64,000 nt of DNA from Bog-756 sp963725395 (GCA_963725395.1 CAVRYH010000013.1:558001-622000); one strand, 5' to 3'; counted from the first letter of the stretch, positions 1-9,095 are shown. Made by a program: numbers and translations. The notes: generated from the sequence alone by a model not told the origin.

Positions 1-125
1 GTGTTCCCGGCCGACGGCGCCCGGAGGGCACCCTCCAACAGGCGGTCGACCTCGCCGGGCGCCGGTGGGCGCCCGGAGAAGTTCCGGGTCATCCTCCGCC
101 GCCTCAGGGCTTCGCTCAGCTCCAC
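1..125 (-). CDS. nitroreductase family protein, N-terminal fragment
   Basis: The gene runs leftward off the window, so only about 41 N-terminal residues are visible. From the GTG at 125 it reads VELSEALRRRRMTRNFSG, then EVDRLLEGALRAPSAGN. This matches the opening of FMN-dependent nitroreductases: the R-rich helix, the R-N/R-F/Y-S strand and the APSAGN/Q motif that contacts FMN. GTG 125 is preferred over the ATG at 92 because the ALRRRRM helix belongs to the family. An in-frame TAG lies at 147-149, so the start cannot be much further upstream. A TAGCGT hexamer at 144-149 on this strand may be its -10 box. The substrate cannot be judged. It is divergent from the MoeB-like gene. Confidence 0.72.
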   Translation of the reverse strand, partial: MELSEALRRRRMTRNFSGRPPAPGEVDRLLEGALRAPSAGN

Positions 126-288
126 GACTGCTCCACGGCCCGCACGCTACCGTCAGCGCCGGGGACCCTCCGGGCCGGCCGGGAATGCTGACCCTCCTGG
201 TAGTGTTTACCCTCTCGGGAGTTGTTTGCCCTGTCGAGATCGATGAGTCGGGGCCCGAGCGGCCGTCCCGACGCGTGCCGGAAGGATC

Positions 289-1470
289 GTGAAGAACGTG
301 CCCACCTTCAGAGAGATGCTCGCCGCGGCCAAGGCCGCGGTCCGTGAGATAGAGCCGGCCGAGGCGGAGCAGGAGATCGCCACCGGGAACGCCGTGGTCC
401 TCGACGTGCGCGAGCCCGACGAGTACGAGCAGGGGGCGTTGCCCGAGGCACTCCACATCCCCAGGGGAACCCTGGAGACCTCGATCGAGGGCCGGATCCC
501 GGACAAGTCGAGCCACGTTGTGGTCTACTGCGCCGGGGGTACGCGCTCCGCCTTCGCCGCCCAGACGCTGCAGGAACTGGGCTACACGGACGTGGCCTCG
601 GTGGTCGGTGGTTTCAACCGGTGGAAGGACGAAGGTCGCGCCTGGTCCGCCCCCCGGTCACTGAGCCCCGAGCAGCGCAACCGGTACCAGCGGCACCTGC
701 TCCTGCCCGAGGTGGGAGAGGCCGGACAGCTGAAGCTGCTCGACGCCAGCGTCCTCCTGCTCGGCGCCGGTGGGTTGGGCTCGCCGGCCGCGCTGTACCT
801 CGCCGCCGCCGGTGTCGGGACGATCGGGATCATCGACATGGACGTGGTGGACGCCTCGAACCTCCAGCGCCAGATCCTCCACAACGTCGACCGGATCGGC
901 GAGCGCAAGGTGGATTCGGCCAAGAAGACACTGACGCTGCTCAACCCGGACGTGAACGTGGTCACCTACGACGTGCGTCTCGGGGCCGACAACGTGCTCG
1001 ACATCATCGACGGCTACGACGTCATCATCGACGGGACGGACAACTTCCCCACCCGCTATCTGGTCAACGATGCATCGCTGGTCAAGAGGATCCCGGTGGT
1101 GCACGGCTCGATCTTCCGGTTCGAGGGACAGGCCACCGTGTTTACCCCCTACGAGGGGCCCTGCTACCGGTGCATGATCCCCGAGCCGCCCCCGGCCGAG
1201 CTGGCTCCGAGTTGCGCAGAGGCCGGAGTGCTCGGTGTGCTCCCCGGGATCATCGGTTCGATCCAGGCCGTCGAAGCCATCAAGATCCTGCTCGGGATCG
1301 GGGACACGCTCGAGGGCAGGCTCCTGGCCTACGACGCGCTCGAGCAGAGCTTCCGGAGCTTCAAGGTGCACCGCGATCCCGCCTGCCCCGCTTGTGGCGT
1401 CGACGCCGCCCCGATCGTCATCGCCGAGTACGACGACCTGTGCATGCCGCACGCGGTGGTTCCCGCCTGA
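289..1470 (+). CDS. moeB: rhodanese-ThiF/MoeB fusion, sulfur-carrier adenylyltransferase
   Basis: This 393-residue protein has an N-terminal rhodanese domain (about 18-118), with the loop CAGGTR starting at Cys81, and a C-terminal E1-like ThiF/MoeB domain. The second domain carries the nucleotide loop GAGGLGS (159-165) and zinc cysteines C292/C295 and C366/C369. Family members adenylate the C-terminal glycine of MoaD- or ThiS-type sulfur carriers, and a rhodanese domain then delivers persulfide sulfur. Molybdopterin, thiamine or other sulfur-carrier pathways are therefore possible. The domain order is the reverse of MoeZ/MOCS3, where rhodanese is C-terminal. GTG 289 is preceded by GGAAGGA at 280-286. 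No carrier protein gene is nearby, so the pathway stays open. Confidence 0.88.
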   Translation: MKNVPTFREMLAAAKAAVREIEPAEAEQEIATGNAVVLDVREPDEYEQGALPEALHIPRGTLETSIEGRIPDKSSHVVVYCAGGTRSAFAAQTLQELGYTDVASVVGGFNRWKDEGRAWSAPRSLSPEQRNRYQRHLLLPEVGEAGQLKLLDASVLLLGAGGLGSPAALYLAAAGVGTIGIIDMDVVDASNLQRQILHNVDRIGERKVDSAKKTLTLLNPDVNVVTYDVRLGADNVLDIIDGYDVIIDGTDNFPTRYLVNDASLVKRIPVVHGSIFRFEGQATVFTPYEGPCYRCMIPEPPPAELAPSCAEAGVLGVLPGIIGSIQAVEAIKILLGIGDTLEGRLLAYDALEQSFRSFKVHRDPACPACGVDAAPIVIAEYDDLCMPHAVVPA

Positions 1471-1518
1471 CCGGCTGAGCGGGCCGTCGGCCTTCTATCC
1501 GGCCGGTCCCCGAGACCC

Positions 1519-1524
1519 TAACCT
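1519..1524 (+). promoter_or_regulatory. -10 hexamer TAACCT, probable leaderless start
   Basis: TAACCT lies 7 nt before the ATG of the mutase gene, and no Shine-Dalgarno sequence is present. This is the spacing expected if transcription starts at or next to the start codon. No convincing -35 element was seen. Confidence 0.45.
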
Positions 1525-1531
1525 GGTGGCC

Positions 1532-3139
1532 ATGGCAATCGACAGCGCACACGAGGGGCAGGAGTCCAAGCGCCTCACCGATTCGGGGATCGAGATCCGT
1601 CCGGTCTACGGTCCCGCCGATCTGGAGGGCTGGGACCCCGATCGCAAGCTGGGTGAGCCCGGGCAGTACCCCTTCACGAGGGGGATCCGGCCGGACATGT
1701 ACCGGGGCCGTCTGTGGACCATGCGCCAGTACGCCGGGTTCGGAACGGCCGAGGCGACCAACGAACGCTTCAAGTTCCTGCTCGGCGCCGGCCAGACCGG
1801 GCTGTCGTGCGCCTTCGACCTCCCCACCCAGATGGGCTACGACTCCGACCACCCGCGTGCCGAGGGAGAGGTGGGCAAGGTCGGTGTGGCCATCGACTCG
1901 ATGGCCGACATGCGGCTCTTGTTGGAGGGCCTCCCGCTCGACAAGGTCACCACGTCGATGACCATCAACGCCACGGCGGCCATCCTGTTGCTCTTCTACC
2001 AACTGGTCGCCGAAGAGAACGGCGTGGATCCGACCCTCCTCGGCGGAACCATCCAGAACGACATCCTGAAGGAGTATGTGGCCAGGGGCACCTACATCTA
2101 TCCGCCCCGCCCCTCGATGCGGCTGGTCACCGACACCTTCTCCTACTGTGCCGAGCACCTGCCCGCGTGGAACACGATCTCCATCTCGGGCTATCACATC
2201 CGTGAGGCCGGGTCGACGGCGGTCCAGGAGATCGCATTCACCATCGCCAACGGGATCGCCTACGTGGAGGCCGCCCTGGCCGCCGGTCTGGACGTCGACG
2301 CCTTTGCCCCGCGCCTCAGTTTCTTCTGGAACGCCCACAACAACCTGTTCGAGGAGGTGGCCAAGTACCGTGCCGCCCGTCGGATGTGGGCCCGGATCAT
2401 GACCGAGCGGTTCGGGGCCAAGGACAAGCGGTCGACCCTCCTGCGTTTCCACACCCAGACCGGGGGCTCCACGCTCACCGCCCAGCAGCCGGAGAACAAC
2501 ATCGTCCGGGTGACCCTGCAGGCCCTGGCCGCCGCCCTGGGCGGTACGCAGAGCCTTCACACCAATGGGTTCGACGAGGCCCTCGGTCTTCCCACCCAGC
2601 GGGCGGCCAAGGTCGCCCTGCGCACCCAGCAGATCGTCGGCTACGAATCGGGGATGGCCGACACGGTCGATCCCCTCGCCGGTTCGTGGTTCGTGGAGTC
2701 ACTCACCGACGAGGTGGAGAAGGCCGCCTGGGACTACCTCGAGCGCATCGACGCCATCGGCGGAGCAGTGGATGCCATCGAGGCCCAGTACATGCAGCAG
2801 GAGATCGAACAGGCGGCCTATGCGTACGCCAAGGAGATCGACGCCGGCCAGAAGATCATCGTCGGGGTGAACAAGTTCGTCGACGAGGAGGTCGAGGCGA
2901 CCGAGGTCTTCCCCATCGATCCCGAGCTCCAGCGGTCCCAGGTGGCCCGGCTCAAGCGGGTGCGCGCCGAGCGCGACCAGGGTGGCGTCGACGCCGCCCT
3001 CGCCGACGTCGAGGCCGCCGCCCGGGGCACGCAGAACCTGCTCGTCCCCATGAAGACGGCCCTGGCCCGGATGGCCACGCTCGGCGAGGTGTCCGACGTG
3101 CTCCGGGGGGTGTTCGGCGAATTCCACCCGAACGGCTGA
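1532..3139 (+). CDS. mutA: methylmalonyl-CoA mutase, large (catalytic) subunit
   Basis: This 535-residue acyl-CoA mutase catalytic subunit has the substrate-binding TIM barrel but no C-terminal cobalamin-binding domain, so a separate small B12 subunit must exist elsewhere. Specificity points to methylmalonyl-CoA rather than isobutyryl-CoA. RQYAGFG has Tyr (Y67) where isobutyryl mutases have Phe, and KEYVARGTY has Arg (near residue 185) where they have Gln. The GYHIREAG motif (Y221-H222) contacts substrate. The role is interconversion of (R)-methylmalonyl-CoA and succinyl-CoA in propionate metabolism, consistent with the nearby biotin carboxylase. The ATG at 1532 is chosen because family similarity begins there and a TAACCT hexamer lies 7 nt upstream. 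Confidence 0.93.
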   Translation: MAIDSAHEGQESKRLTDSGIEIRPVYGPADLEGWDPDRKLGEPGQYPFTRGIRPDMYRGRLWTMRQYAGFGTAEATNERFKFLLGAGQTGLSCAFDLPTQMGYDSDHPRAEGEVGKVGVAIDSMADMRLLLEGLPLDKVTTSMTINATAAILLLFYQLVAEENGVDPTLLGGTIQNDILKEYVARGTYIYPPRPSMRLVTDTFSYCAEHLPAWNTISISGYHIREAGSTAVQEIAFTIANGIAYVEAALAAGLDVDAFAPRLSFFWNAHNNLFEEVAKYRAARRMWARIMTERFGAKDKRSTLLRFHTQTGGSTLTAQQPENNIVRVTLQALAAALGGTQSLHTNGFDEALGLPTQRAAKVALRTQQIVGYESGMADTVDPLAGSWFVESLTDEVEKAAWDYLERIDAIGGAVDAIEAQYMQQEIEQAAYAYAKEIDAGQKIIVGVNKFVDEEVEATEVFPIDPELQRSQVARLKRVRAERDQGGVDAALADVEAAARGTQNLLVPMKTALARMATLGEVSDVLRGVFGEFHPNG

Positions 3140-3199
3140 CCGCTCGGGGGGTCTCGGCGTTGGTGGCAGCGCAACGTCACCCGAAGTGGGGATGGTCCA

Positions 3200-3223
3200 C
3201 CGGCCGGCGCGCGCTCCGGCCGG
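3200..3223. terminator. candidate bidirectional hairpin between convergent genes
   Basis: CCGGCCGG at 3200-3207 and again at 3216-3223 can pair as a perfect 8-bp stem around an 8-nt loop. It lies between the convergent mutase and amidohydrolase genes. There is no T tract, so it is only a candidate. Confidence 0.4.
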
Positions 3224-3226
3224 GGA

Positions 3227-4393
3227 TCAGCGGGCGAGGAGCCGCTCGCGCACCTCACCGGGTCCGGCGGCATCGATCGCCGTCCAGGCCATGGCCACGG
3301 CACCGTCGCGGAGGGCGGCATCGGCAGAGGGCGTGATGCAGGCGGCGGCGAACTCCGGCTGATGGTTGACGGCCCCGGCGGCGTCGAGGCCCACCAGGGG
3401 GTGGATGGTGGGCACCCGGAGGGAGACGTTGGCCATGTCGGTGGAGAAGGTGGGTCGGGGGGCATCCTCGTCGTCGAGTTCGAACCGACGGCCCAGCGCT
3501 TCGGCGTTGGTCCGGTACAGGGCGAGGAGGGCCCGGTCGCTCTGCATGTGGGAGTAGGCGGGCGCCAGGTCCGTCCGGCTCAACGTCGATCCGCTGGCCA
3601 ACGCCCCGGCCTCGAAGCAGGCCATCACCCGTGGTTCGAGCGCCCCCAGACCTTCGAGGGAGAGGGACCGGCACATGAAGCGTCCGGTGGCCACCTCGGG
3701 GATGATGTTCGCCGCCTGCCCCCCGCTGGTGACCACGCCGTGAACCTGGTCGCCGTATCTCAACTGCTGGCGTAACAGGCCCATGGCGACCTGGGCGATG
3801 GTCATGGCGTCGCCGGCGTTGACGCCCTCCCACGGTGCAGCCGAGGCGTGCGCGGTCTTTCCGGTGAAGGCGACATCGAAATGGGACACGGCGAGACACG
3901 TTCCCTCGAGCCGGTCGGTGGGCCAGGGGTGGATCATCATCGCCACGTGGACGTCGTCGAACACCCCCTGTTCCAACATGGTGATCTTGCCGCCGCCACC
4001 CTCCTCGGCCGGCGTACCGAGCACGCGGACGGTCAATCCGAGATCGTCGGCGAGTCCGGCCAGTCCAATGCCCGCTCCGGCGGCGGAGGCCGCGATGATA
4101 TTGTGGCCACAGGCGTGACCGACCCCCGGCAGGGCGTCGTACTCGGCACACACGGCGAGCACCAGATCACCGGTCCCGACCTCGGCGCTGAAGGCGGTGG
4201 GCATGCCGGCGATGCCCCTCGTCACGACGAACCCGGCGCTCTCCAGGACCTCGGCGGTCCACCCGGAGGCCCGCTGTTCCTCGAACGAGGTCTCAGGGTG
4301 GTCGTGGATCCTGTGGCTCAGGGCGACGAGCCCTGCGAGCTCGGTGTCGATCACGCCGCGGGCGGCCTGCTTCAGGCTGGTGGAGTCGCCCAT
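3227..4393 (-). CDS. M20 family amidohydrolase/peptidase
   Basis: This 388-residue enzyme belongs to the M20 dimetal family, close to the AbgB/amidohydrolase branch (p-aminobenzoyl-glutamate and N-acyl-amino-acid hydrolases). Visible metal and catalytic motifs are AEYDALPGVGHACGHN and the TPAEEGGGGK segment carrying the catalytic Glu pair. A dimerisation insert is expected mid-protein. There is no signal peptide, so it should act in the cytoplasm. A GGAAAGG sequence 9 nt before ATG 4393 is its ribosome site. Only 15 bp separate it from the carboxylase stop, so the two are probably co-transcribed. The physiological substrate cannot be read from sequence. Confidence 0.85.
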   Translation of the reverse strand: MGDSTSLKQAARGVIDTELAGLVALSHRIHDHPETSFEEQRASGWTAEVLESAGFVVTRGIAGMPTAFSAEVGTGDLVLAVCAEYDALPGVGHACGHNIIAASAAGAGIGLAGLADDLGLTVRVLGTPAEEGGGGKITMLEQGVFDDVHVAMMIHPWPTDRLEGTCLAVSHFDVAFTGKTAHASAAPWEGVNAGDAMTIAQVAMGLLRQQLRYGDQVHGVVTSGGQAANIIPEVATGRFMCRSLSLEGLGALEPRVMACFEAGALASGSTLSRTDLAPAYSHMQSDRALLALYRTNAEALGRRFELDDEDAPRPTFSTDMANVSLRVPTIHPLVGLDAAGAVNHQPEFAAACITPSADAALRDGAVAMAWTAIDAAGPGEVRERLLAR

Positions 4394-4408
4394 CGGTCCG
4401 CGCCTTTC

Positions 4409-6179
4409 CTACTCGATGACCGCGATGACGTCTCCGGGGCCGACCGACTCTCCGGCCCCGACCCTGACCTCCTTGACGGTGCCGGCCTTCTCGGCGTTGA
4501 CGTTGTTCTCCATCTTCATCGCCTCGAGGACGCAGATCGTCTGGCCCACCTCGACGGCGTCGCCGGCGGTCACCAGCACCTTGACGATCGTGCCCTGCAT
4601 GGGCACGGCCACGGTTCCCGAGCCCCCGCCCGACGCCGCCGCCTTCGGGCGCTTGGGACCCGCACCCCGGGCGCCGGCGGCCCCGGCGGCGACCACCGTC
4701 TCACCGAGATCGGGCACCCAGAGCTTGAGTTGGTAGCGGCGACCGTCCACCTCGGCCGTCACCTCGCGGAGCACCCTGGGCGTCTCCTCGGAATCGGGAG
4801 CGGGCGCCGACGGCTCGATCTCGGCGGTGACCCCGCTCAGGTCGAGGACCTGCTCCACCCAGTTGGTGGAGTGCTCGGCCGTCACGAAGTCGGGGTGGGA
4901 GAGGATGGCCACATCGGCGGGGAGGGTGGTGGCCACGCCCGACACCACCATCTCGTCGATGGCGCGGAGCATCCGCCGCCGAGCCGCCTCACGATCGTGG
5001 CCCCACACGACCAGTTTGGCCACCAGGTTGTCGTAGAACTGGCTGACCGTGTCGCCCGAGGCGTACCCGGCGTCGAGGCGTACGCCGGGTCCCCCGGGGG
5101 CGATCAGCTGGGTGATCGTGCCCGGTGAGGGGGTGAAGGCCCCTCCGGCCGGGTTCTCCGCGTTGACCCGGACCTCGATGGCGTGCCCGTCCCGTCGGAC
5201 CTCGTCCTGGGAGAATCCGAGCGGCTCGCCCGAGGCCACCCGCAGTTGCCACTCCACGAGGTCGAGCCCGGTCACGAGCTCGGTGACCGGGTGTTCCACC
5301 TGCAGCCGGGTGTTCATCTCGAGGAAGAAGAACTCTCCGTCCTGGTAGAGGAACTCGACGGTGCCGGCGTTCACATACCCACAGGCCTCGGCCACCCGGA
5401 CCGAGGCGGACCCCATGGCCTGGCGGACATCATCGGGGAAGTCCGGCGCCGGGCTCTCCTCGATGAGCTTCTGGTGCCGACGCTGTGCGGAGCAGTCCCG
5501 CTCGCCCAGCCACAGGGTCGTTCCGTGGGTGTCGGCGATGACCTGCATCTCCACGTGCCGGGGCCAGGCGAGATAGCGCTCGACGTAGCACTCGTCCCGG
5601 CCGAAGTACGCCAGCGACTCACGCATGGCCGACTCGAGCCGCGTCTGCCGCCTCCTCGGGAGCGGACACGACCTTCATGCCCCGACCCCCGCCGCCGTAC
5701 GCGGCCTTGATGGCCACCGGCCAGCCGAACTCCTCGCCGAAGCTGATGACCTCGTCCGGCGACGTGAGCACCTCGGAACGGCCCGGCACCCCGGACACGC
5801 CGGCCCTCTCCGCTGCATGCCTCGAGCTGATCTTGTCGCCCATGATCTCGATCGCCCCGGGAGGCGGGCCGATGAAGGTCACCCCCCGTTCGGTGATGGC
5901 CCGGGCGAAGTCGGTGTTCTCCGAGAAGAACCCGTAGCCGGGGTGGACGCCGTCGGCCCCGCTCCGCTCGATCACGTCCAGGATCGCCTCGGTGTTGAGG
6001 TAGCTCTCGGCGGCCGTCTGCCCCCCGAGGGCGTAGGCCTCGTCAGCCAGGCGGACGTGGAGCGCGTCCCGGTCGAGGTCGGAGTACACGGCCACGGTGG
6101 CCACCCCGAGCTCGCGGCAGGTCCGTATGACCCGGACGGCAATCTCTCCCCGGTTGGCGATGAGAACCTTCTTCAGCAC
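4409..6179 (-). CDS. accA: acetyl/propionyl-CoA carboxylase alpha subunit (biotin carboxylase + BCCP), frameshifted
   Basis: Two reading frames together encode one biotin-dependent carboxylase alpha subunit of about 590 residues. The N-terminal part (KKVLIANRGEIAVRV, GYGFFSEN, GGGGRGMK) is the biotin carboxylase start and glycine-rich ATP-grasp loop. The second frame resumes with ESLAYFGRDECYVERYL, carries EMNTRLQVEHPVTE and ends in a biotinyl carrier domain with AMKM (the biotinylated Lys codon is 4514-4516). The frames join near 5622-5640, where removing one G restores DALESAMRESLAY, so a sequence error is likely. GTG 6179 is preferred over ATG 6206 because AAAGG lies just upstream of it. 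The enzyme carboxylates biotin for acetyl- or propionyl-CoA. No carboxyltransferase gene is present, so propionyl-CoA is only inferred from the neighbouring mutase. Confidence 0.9.
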
Positions 6180-6255
6180 GCTGCGCCTTTCGAATCGGTC
6201 GGCCATGGACCAGGGGCGTCGTCGCCCCGGGGCCGTACAACACTGTCACGGCCCG

Positions 6256-6261
6256 TAGGGT
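6256..6261 (+). promoter_or_regulatory. -10 hexamer TAGGGT upstream of birA
   Basis: TAGGGT ends 7 nt before the birA ATG and there is no Shine-Dalgarno sequence. This fits a leaderless transcript. Confidence 0.45.
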
Positions 6262-6268
6262 ATGTGCC

Positions 6269-7072
6269 ATGCCGGGGCCGCGATTCACCGACATACGGCG
6301 CTTCGACTCCATCGACTCCACCAACCGGTACCTGCTCGACGAGGCCCGCTCGGGAGCGCCCGAGGGCATCGTCGCCGTCGCCGGGTACCAGACCGCCGGC
6401 CGTGGTCGCCTGGGCCGTGGCTGGGAGGCCCCACCCGGGTCGAATCTCTTGGTCTCGGTCCTGTTGCGCCCGGACCTCGCACCCGAGCGGCGACACCTGG
6501 CCAGCGCGGTGGTCGCCCTCGCCGCCGGTGATGCCGTGGCGAGCACAACCGGCGTCGAACCGGGCATCAAATGGCCCAACGACCTGGTGGCCGCCGACGG
6601 CCGGAAACTGGCCGGCGTGCTGGCCGAGGCCGACCTGGCCAGCGTGGTGCCGTCGGTGCCGCCACCCATCGTGGTGGGGGTGGGGGTCAACGCCAACTGG
6701 CCTGCCACCGATGCGGAACTCCCACCGGAGCTGGTGGGCGTGGCCACGTCCCTCCGACAGCAGGCCGGCCGCGCCGTCGACGTCGAGGAGCTGCTCCAGG
6801 CGTTTCTCGTAGCGTTGGGCCCCCGGTCGGCCGAACTGGCCACGCCGGCGGGCCAGGCCCGCCAGGCGAGCGACCTGCGGGCGGGGTGCACGACCATCGG
6901 TACCCGCGTGAGGATCGAGCTGGCCGACGACCGGTTCGAAGGCACCGCCAGCGGTGTGACCGACGAGGGCCATCTCGTCGTGGCGAGCGGGGGCACCGAC
7001 CGCACCGTGGTGGCCGGCGACGTGGTGCATGTGCGGCCGGAGGCGGATCGGGGGGCCCGATCCGGGCCCTGA
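6269..7072 (+). CDS. birA: biotin--[biotin carboxyl-carrier protein] ligase
   Basis: This 267-residue biotin protein ligase activates biotin with ATP and attaches it to the carrier-domain lysine of carboxylases. The biotin/AMP loop GRGRLGRGWEAP (near residues 44-55) and KWPNDL (near 101-106) are intact, and an SH3-like C-terminal domain follows. It has no N-terminal winged-helix domain, so unlike E. coli BirA it should not act as a repressor. It is divergent from the carboxylase alpha subunit, an obvious partner, and the same window holds bioA-bioF-bioD. The ATG at 6269 is supported by the TAGGGT hexamer 7 nt upstream. Confidence 0.93.
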   Translation: MPGPRFTDIRRFDSIDSTNRYLLDEARSGAPEGIVAVAGYQTAGRGRLGRGWEAPPGSNLLVSVLLRPDLAPERRHLASAVVALAAGDAVASTTGVEPGIKWPNDLVAADGRKLAGVLAEADLASVVPSVPPPIVVGVGVNANWPATDAELPPELVGVATSLRQQAGRAVDVEELLQAFLVALGPRSAELATPAGQARQASDLRAGCTTIGTRVRIELADDRFEGTASGVTDEGHLVVASGGTDRTVVAGDVVHVRPEADRGARSGP

Positions 7073-7107
7073 CCAGGGGCACTCCGGGGAATCCTCCCTG
7101 GTCCGGC

Positions 7108-7113
7108 TAGGAT
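7108..7113 (+). promoter_or_regulatory. -10 hexamer TAGGAT upstream of rmlB
   Basis: TAGGAT ends 9 nt before the rmlB start codon and no ribosome-binding site is visible. It probably marks a leaderless or very short leader at the head of the sugar cluster. Confidence 0.45.
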
Positions 7114-7122
7114 TCCCCGATT

Positions 7123-8157
7123 ATGCGACTACTCGTCACCGGCGGCGCCGGCTTCATCGGTTCGAACTTCGTCCGGTACTGGGTCAACCATCATCCCGAT
7201 GATGCGGTGGTGGCCTTCGACGTGTTGACCTACGCCGGCAACCTGCCCAACCTCGACGATCTGGAAGGTCGGATCGAATTCGTCCGAGGGGACATCGGCG
7301 ACCTCGAGACGGTGGCCAAGACACTGGCCGAGCACGAAATCGACGTGATCGTCAACTTCGCTGCCGAGTCGCACAACAGCCTGGCCATCTTGGACCCGTC
7401 CCGGTTCTTCCGGACCAACGTGCTCGGTACCCAGACCCTGGCCGAGGCCGCCCGACGCCAGGGCGTCTCGAGGTTCCACCACATCTCGACCTGTGAGGTC
7501 TACGGCGACCTCCCCCTCGACTCCGACGAGGTGTTCACCGAGTCGACCCCCTACCGTCCGAGGACCCCCTACAACGCGTCGAAGGCGGGGGCCGACCATG
7601 CGGTGCGGGCCTACGTGGAGACCTTCGGGCTGCCGGCGACGATCACCAACTGCTGCAACAACTACGGGCCCTACCAGTTCCCCGAGAAGGTCATCCCGCT
7701 GTTCACCGCCAAGGCGCTCGACGACCAGCCGCTCCCCCTCTACGCCTCCACCCAGAACCGGAGGGAGTGGCTGCACGTCGACGACCACTGCCGGGCCATC
7801 GAGCTGGTCCTCCAGTCCGGCGTGGTGGGCGAGACCTACAACGTGGGCAGTGGCGTCGAGGCCAGTATCGAAGAGATCGCCGACGCGGTGCTCGAGGCCA
7901 CGGGCAAGCCCCAGAGCCTCAAGGAGATCGTCCCCGACCGTCCGAGCCACGACCGCCGGTACCTGCTCGACTCGGGGAAGATCCGCCGGGAGTTGGGCTG
8001 GGAGCCGACGGTGCCCTTCGCCCGGGGACTGGCCGACACGGTGGCGTGGTACGCGGCCAACCGGAGTTGGTGGGAGCCGTTGCGGGACCGGGCACCGGTG
8101 GTCGAGGGCGCATGGGCGGCGACCGGGGGGGCACCGGGCTCCACGCCTTCGGCGTGA
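7123..8157 (+). CDS. rmlB: dTDP-glucose 4,6-dehydratase-like protein with altered active site
   Basis: This 344-residue extended SDR protein resembles RmlB, which makes dTDP-4-keto-6-deoxyglucose from dTDP-glucose. It has TGGAGFIGSN (NAD binding, 6-15), the YNASK motif (Y150, K154) and the RmlB-typical NNYGPYQFPEKVIPLF and RREWLHVDDH segments. Two conserved sites differ. The canonical T-D-E catalytic triad is STCE here (Cys124, codon 7492-7494, in place of the Asp), and AESHVDRS is AESHNSLA. It may be a divergent RmlB clade or a related NDP-sugar dehydratase/epimerase. The next gene overlaps by 4 bp and is rmlD-like, which favours the rhamnose pathway. Confidence 0.82.
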   Translation: MRLLVTGGAGFIGSNFVRYWVNHHPDDAVVAFDVLTYAGNLPNLDDLEGRIEFVRGDIGDLETVAKTLAEHEIDVIVNFAAESHNSLAILDPSRFFRTNVLGTQTLAEAARRQGVSRFHHISTCEVYGDLPLDSDEVFTESTPYRPRTPYNASKAGADHAVRAYVETFGLPATITNCCNNYGPYQFPEKVIPLFTAKALDDQPLPLYASTQNRREWLHVDDHCRAIELVLQSGVVGETYNVGSGVEASIEEIADAVLEATGKPQSLKEIVPDRPSHDRRYLLDSGKIRRELGWEPTVPFARGLADTVAWYAANRSWWEPLRDRAPVVEGAWAATGGAPGSTPSA

Positions 8158-9095
8158 GGGCACCACTGCGGGTACTGGTCACCGGCGGACACGGTCAGCT
8201 CGGGCGCGACCTGCGCGCCGTGCTGTCCGGTGCGGTCCCCGACGGCGGTGTCGATGCTGGCGAGCCCGGCATCCTGTCGAGGGTCACCCCCGGGTCGTTC
8301 GACGTCCTCTCGACCGACATCGACACCCTCGACGTGGTCGACCGCGACGCGGTGCGCGCCGCGGTCGGGTCGTTCCGGCCCGACCTCGTGCTCCACGGAG
8401 GGGCGTTCACGGCCGTCGATGCCTGCGAGTCGGAGCCGGACACGGCCTTCGCCGTCAATGCCCTCGGCACTCGCAACGTCGCCGAGGCCGCGTCAGCCGT
8501 GGGAGCGCACCTCGTCTACGTCTCCACCGATTATGTCTTCGACGGTGCCGCGGAACGTCCGTACGTCGAATGGGACCAGCCCAATCCGCGTTCGGTCTAC
8601 GGCCACAGCAAGCTGGGGGGCGAACTCGAGGTGCGGGCCATCTCAGGAGGAGCAGGCACGATCGTCCGCACGGCGTGGGTGAGTGGCGCCCACGGCGCCA
8701 ACATGGTCAAGACGGTGCTCCGACTGGCCACCGCCGATCCGCAGGCCACGCTGCGCTTCGTCGACGACCAGCACGGAAGTCCGACCTTCACGGCCGATCT
8801 GGCCCGGGCGGTGGTGAGGCTGGCCCTCGATCGGCGCCCGGGCACGTTCCACGTGACCAACCAGGGGGAGACCACCTGGTACGGGTTCGCGCGGGCCACG
8901 CTCGACGCCGCCGGCCTTGATCCCGGACGGGTCGAGGCGATCTCCACCTCCGAGCTCGACCCGCCGCGGCCGGCACCCCGTCCGGCGAACTCGAGGCTCG
9001 ACAACGCCGCGCTCCGTCTGTCGGGCCTGCCCCTGCTCCCGGTGTGGACGGACTCCTTGGGGCGACTCGTGCGAACATTGTCGAACGGGGCATGA
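8154..9095 (+). CDS. rmlD: dTDP-4-dehydrorhamnose reductase
   Basis: This 313-residue SDR reduces dTDP-4-keto-rhamnose to dTDP-L-rhamnose with NADPH. GGHGQLGRD is the nucleotide-binding loop, STDYVFDG is the hallmark RmlD motif and YGHSKLGGE holds the catalytic Tyr and Lys. The C-terminal RPANSRLDN stretch is also typical. GTG 8154 overlaps the rmlB stop as GTGA, implying translational coupling. No rmlC 3,5-epimerase is in this window, and the rmlA-like gene lies at 54.6 kb. Confidence 0.92.
   Translation: MRAPLRVLVTGGHGQLGRDLRAVLSGAVPDGGVDAGEPGILSRVTPGSFDVLSTDIDTLDVVDRDAVRAAVGSFRPDLVLHGGAFTAVDACESEPDTAFAVNALGTRNVAEAASAVGAHLVYVSTDYVFDGAAERPYVEWDQPNPRSVYGHSKLGGELEVRAISGGAGTIVRTAWVSGAHGANMVKTVLRLATADPQATLRFVDDQHGSPTFTADLARAVVRLALDRRPGTFHVTNQGETTWYGFARATLDAAGLDPGRVEAISTSELDPPRPAPRPANSRLDNAALRLSGLPLLPVWTDSLGRLVRTLSNGA

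Noticed and set aside
1..246. Plus-strand ORF from the window start
   Set aside because: It is Arg/Pro-rich with no family signal, and the opposite strand encodes a recognisable nitroreductase start.
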